Shown here in pieces: positions 63,101 through 64,000 of a stretch of 64,000 bases of DNA. Under the pieces are notes generated by a model. It searched no databases. It was given only the letters and a program-made list of their open reading frames with translations, and was not told the origin of the DNA. This DNA is from Caryophanales bacterium UBA5026 (GTDB taxonomy: Bacteria > Bacillota_I > Bacilli_A > RF39 > UBA660), in the NCBI GenBank assembly GCA_002416285.1, contig DICM01000019.1:1-64000 (forward strand). Direction: 5' to 3'. Each line of letters starts with the position of its first letter. Position 1 is the first letter of the stretch. The position numbers and the translations under genes were made by a program.

Positions 63101-64000
63101 AAACTTATGCAGAAATGCCAGTAATTACGTTAAAAGGAGACAATCCGACAATTCTATATAAAGGGGCTACATACACCGAAGCAGGAGCAATCGCGACGGA
63201 TCCAGTAGAAGGAGATATTAGTTCTAATATTACAATTAGTGGAATAGTAGATACAAAAAAAGCAGGAAATTATATAATCACTTATGAAGTGACCAATAGT
63301 TATGGAAAGAAAGTAAAAATAGAGCGCTCAGTAATTGTTCGAGCTTCAGCTATTCGAATTGCACTAAAAGGAGAAAGTATTGTAACATTACTTCGAGGAA
63401 CACAGTATGTCGAAGCGGGATATAGTGCAGTGGATGAGATTGATGGGGATATTACAAGTAGTATAGTAATCGACTTAGGGGGACTCAATATTAATAAAGC
63501 AGGAACCTATACGATTACTTATACTGCTACGAATCCTAGCGGAGATAAAGCTACGGTGAAGCGTACCATAATTATCAGAGATCCAAAAGTAGAAATCACA
63601 TTAAATGGAAATAGTGTGGTAGAAGTGCCAATTGGATACCCCTATAGTGACCTAGGAGCAACGGCAATGGATGAGTTACTTGGAGATGTTAGTTCAACCA
63701 TTACAGTAGAACACAATATCAATACCAATGTACTAGGTATTTATCAAGTTACTTATAGAGTGGTTAGTAGTGGAGTAATTGCTACCAAAGAACGAACGGT
63801 TAAAGTAGTCGCTCTTTCTGGACCAACTGTAACGTTTGAAACGAATGGAAACGGAAGTTATTTGAAAGAGAATCAAACAAAAGTAACCGTATCGAAAAAT
63901 AACTATGATTTCGTAGTCGATTCCATTTTCTACCAGTGGACGACCAGTTTGAGTCGACCAAGTGAATCAAGCTTTCAAACACACTTTGCTTCAGGAGATA
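60115..64000 (+). CDS. Giant pilin-signal surface protein with Ig-like (DUF5011) repeats, cut by window end
   Basis: At least 1295 residues without a stop. AAGGTG precedes the ATG. Residues 1-35 are a pilin signal (NGFTLIELLAVIVIVGVLS) nearly identical to that at 52916, with pilin-like sequence to about 130. Residues about 150-410 form a module like those fused to gpmI, ending GDGSIENPYIVE. From about 423 there are nine roughly 78-residue repeats of the DUF5011 Ig-like type (GATAYDEQDGDIS, GSYTITYNVTDSDG pattern); after the third (about 660-765) and the ninth (from about 1235) comes a different spacer module. A long extracellular stalk or adhesin anchored by a pilin-type stem. Confidence 0.85.
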   Translation, partial: MKKNGFTLIELLAVIVIVGVLSLIATPVILGVIESARRGAAVNSTYGYVEAIEKSSLQDMIDKSEYITKKDGTYSAETIKPVKYKGNDPVDVCVTIQNGEVYSGSFQFGKYVVDYEDGKAAINDEKENAGCGGNSENPEEKPKDSDDLKEDTKVKNGENYYIGANPKNWVLFGRADESDSSSLLMWRIIKIDKNGIKMVYEGIQNGENVPLEDGRALLNGTMGVAWNSNGTNLWNESDLKEKLTSWLSRIAVVDMSKYVESTTWNIGGIPDLNPTTLRTFLEYGNIDSNGLGGTYQGITDTKSPIGMISPWDYMYTSSNEECSKSYVSAGTSNECSLDSEGRLNNFLYKNKYSYWTMNAVNSASDQAWNITNSGIIASRQVNYSIYSVRPVLNLKLDTKFVTGDGSIENPYIVEDYLANLFVKPEIKLNGEKTVVLYQGEQYVDAGATAYDEQDGDISNKITTESNLDVNKVGSYTITYNVTDSDGNKAIPVTRIVKVVEKDTPRITLNGENPSYITVGNTYTELGAKAMDPNYGDISSSIVINGIVDTNTLGTYYLTYHVTNQDGLEAIPVERRVVVKASTPKITLNGSSLALVEVGASYMEEGAIASDSVEGDLTDRIRITGNVDTSMVGIYQIRYSVTNFYGANAYVDRRINVVGVAGPEITYTPNEEESAKVGQSTTIEVKKKSYDIDSKTLKYFTYNKVSGALPSYETIEEFERLFRTSYKDREILKIGKGTGEYYFYAMAKDVYKDTTYKESGLFRLDNFAPIITLNTGANRILINSTYIDPGATAYDAYFDGDLTNQITVQNKVNTSKEGIYQVIYKVSDSVGNETKKVRNIEVYHSVPTIGLIGGSKIKVRYGSSYIDPGYTAMDEIDGDLTSQVKVTGTVDTSREGSYEVIYQVKNSLGYETTKTRIVEVYIPSPVITIRGANPAKVRVTSTYNDAGATALDEIDGDLTNKITVISNINTMVEGTYEVVYHVTNSLGKTTTATRIVQTYAEMPVITLKGDNPTILYKGATYTEAGAIATDPVEGDISSNITISGIVDTKKAGNYIITYEVTNSYGKKVKIERSVIVRASAIRIALKGESIVTLLRGTQYVEAGYSAVDEIDGDITSSIVIDLGGLNINKAGTYTITYTATNPSGDKATVKRTIIIRDPKVEITLNGNSVVEVPIGYPYSDLGATAMDELLGDVSSTITVEHNINTNVLGIYQVTYRVVSSGVIATKERTVKVVALSGPTVTFETNGNGSYLKENQTKVTVSKNNYDFVVDSIFYQWTTSLSRPSESSFQTHFASGD
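61383..63820 (+). repeat. Nine DUF5011-type coding repeats
   Basis: Nine repeats of about 230-237 bp: three at about 61383-62095 and six at about 62408-63820, separated by a 310-bp different module. Each encodes GA.A.D...GD(I/L)(S/T) and a G.Y.(I/V).Y.V strand. They are diverged at the DNA level, so not recent copies. Confidence 0.8.

Noticed and set aside
61383..63820. Regular repeats considered as a CRISPR or DNA satellite
   Set aside because: They are in-frame protein repeats with diverged DNA and no spacers.

Overview
The window comes from a very AT-rich, low-GC Bacillota chromosome. TAA, TAG and TGA all terminate genes (the exported protein ending at 8859 and the deaminase ending at 18644 end in TGA), so this is standard bacterial code, not the Mollicutes code. 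Spo0A and two alpha/beta-type small acid-soluble spore proteins, one with a good SigG-type promoter, point to an endospore former. GatCAB with AspRS, EzrA, ScpAB, T-box leaders and many pilin-signal surface proteins suggest an uncultured gut lineage near the Erysipelotrichia/RF39/TANB77 groups; that placement is inference.

Layout: 1-3 kb, an ABC permease/ATPase pair of the bacteriocin-associated (DUF1430-like) type. 3-8.3 kb, a T-box-controlled gatCAB-aspS operon. 8.4-11.3 kb, a second small ABC locus with an exported protein. 11.3-16 kb, accessory genes (Gp37/Gp68-like plus ASCH-like pair, small proteins), tRNA-Ala, a SanA-like protein, a phosphoesterase and a CPBP protease. 16-21 kb, the rimP-nusA-ylxR-(dCMP deaminase)-infB operon and rbfA; rimP lacks its C-terminal domain. 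21-24.8 kb, a tyrosine T-box driving a DeoC-like protein plus tyrS, then rpsD with its leader. 25-38 kb, ezrA, a GH3 lipoprotein, a heterodimeric ABC exporter, an RNHCP protein, scpAB, tRNA-Leu, a patch of paralogous unknown genes, and thiI. 38-43 kb, spore proteins, a pilin-signal lectin-fold protein, a wrecked KAP-type NTPase gene carrying a MITE-like insert, and clpP. 43-52.8 kb, a TGS-kinase and gap, pgk, tpiA interleaved with a pilin-signal LamG protein, a flippase-like protein and a glycosyltransferase, then spo0A. 52.9-64 kb, a second lectin-fold pilin-like protein, a phosphoglycerate mutase fused to a membrane anchor and surface modules, a phosphodiester glycosidase, an IS3-family element, and a giant pilin-signal protein with at least nine Ig-like repeats that runs off the window.

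The most unusual features are (a) glycolytic genes interspersed with class III (pilin) signal surface proteins, ending in a gpmI gene translationally fused to a transmembrane segment and two extracellular modules also seen in the neighbouring pilin-like protein; (b) a DeoC-fold protein lacking the Schiff-base lysine under tyrosine T-box control; (c) a truncated rimP; (d) a KAP NTPase gene with three independent lesions including a 362-bp hairpin-rich insert; and (e) an IS3 element inserted precisely in the loop of a terminator hairpin.
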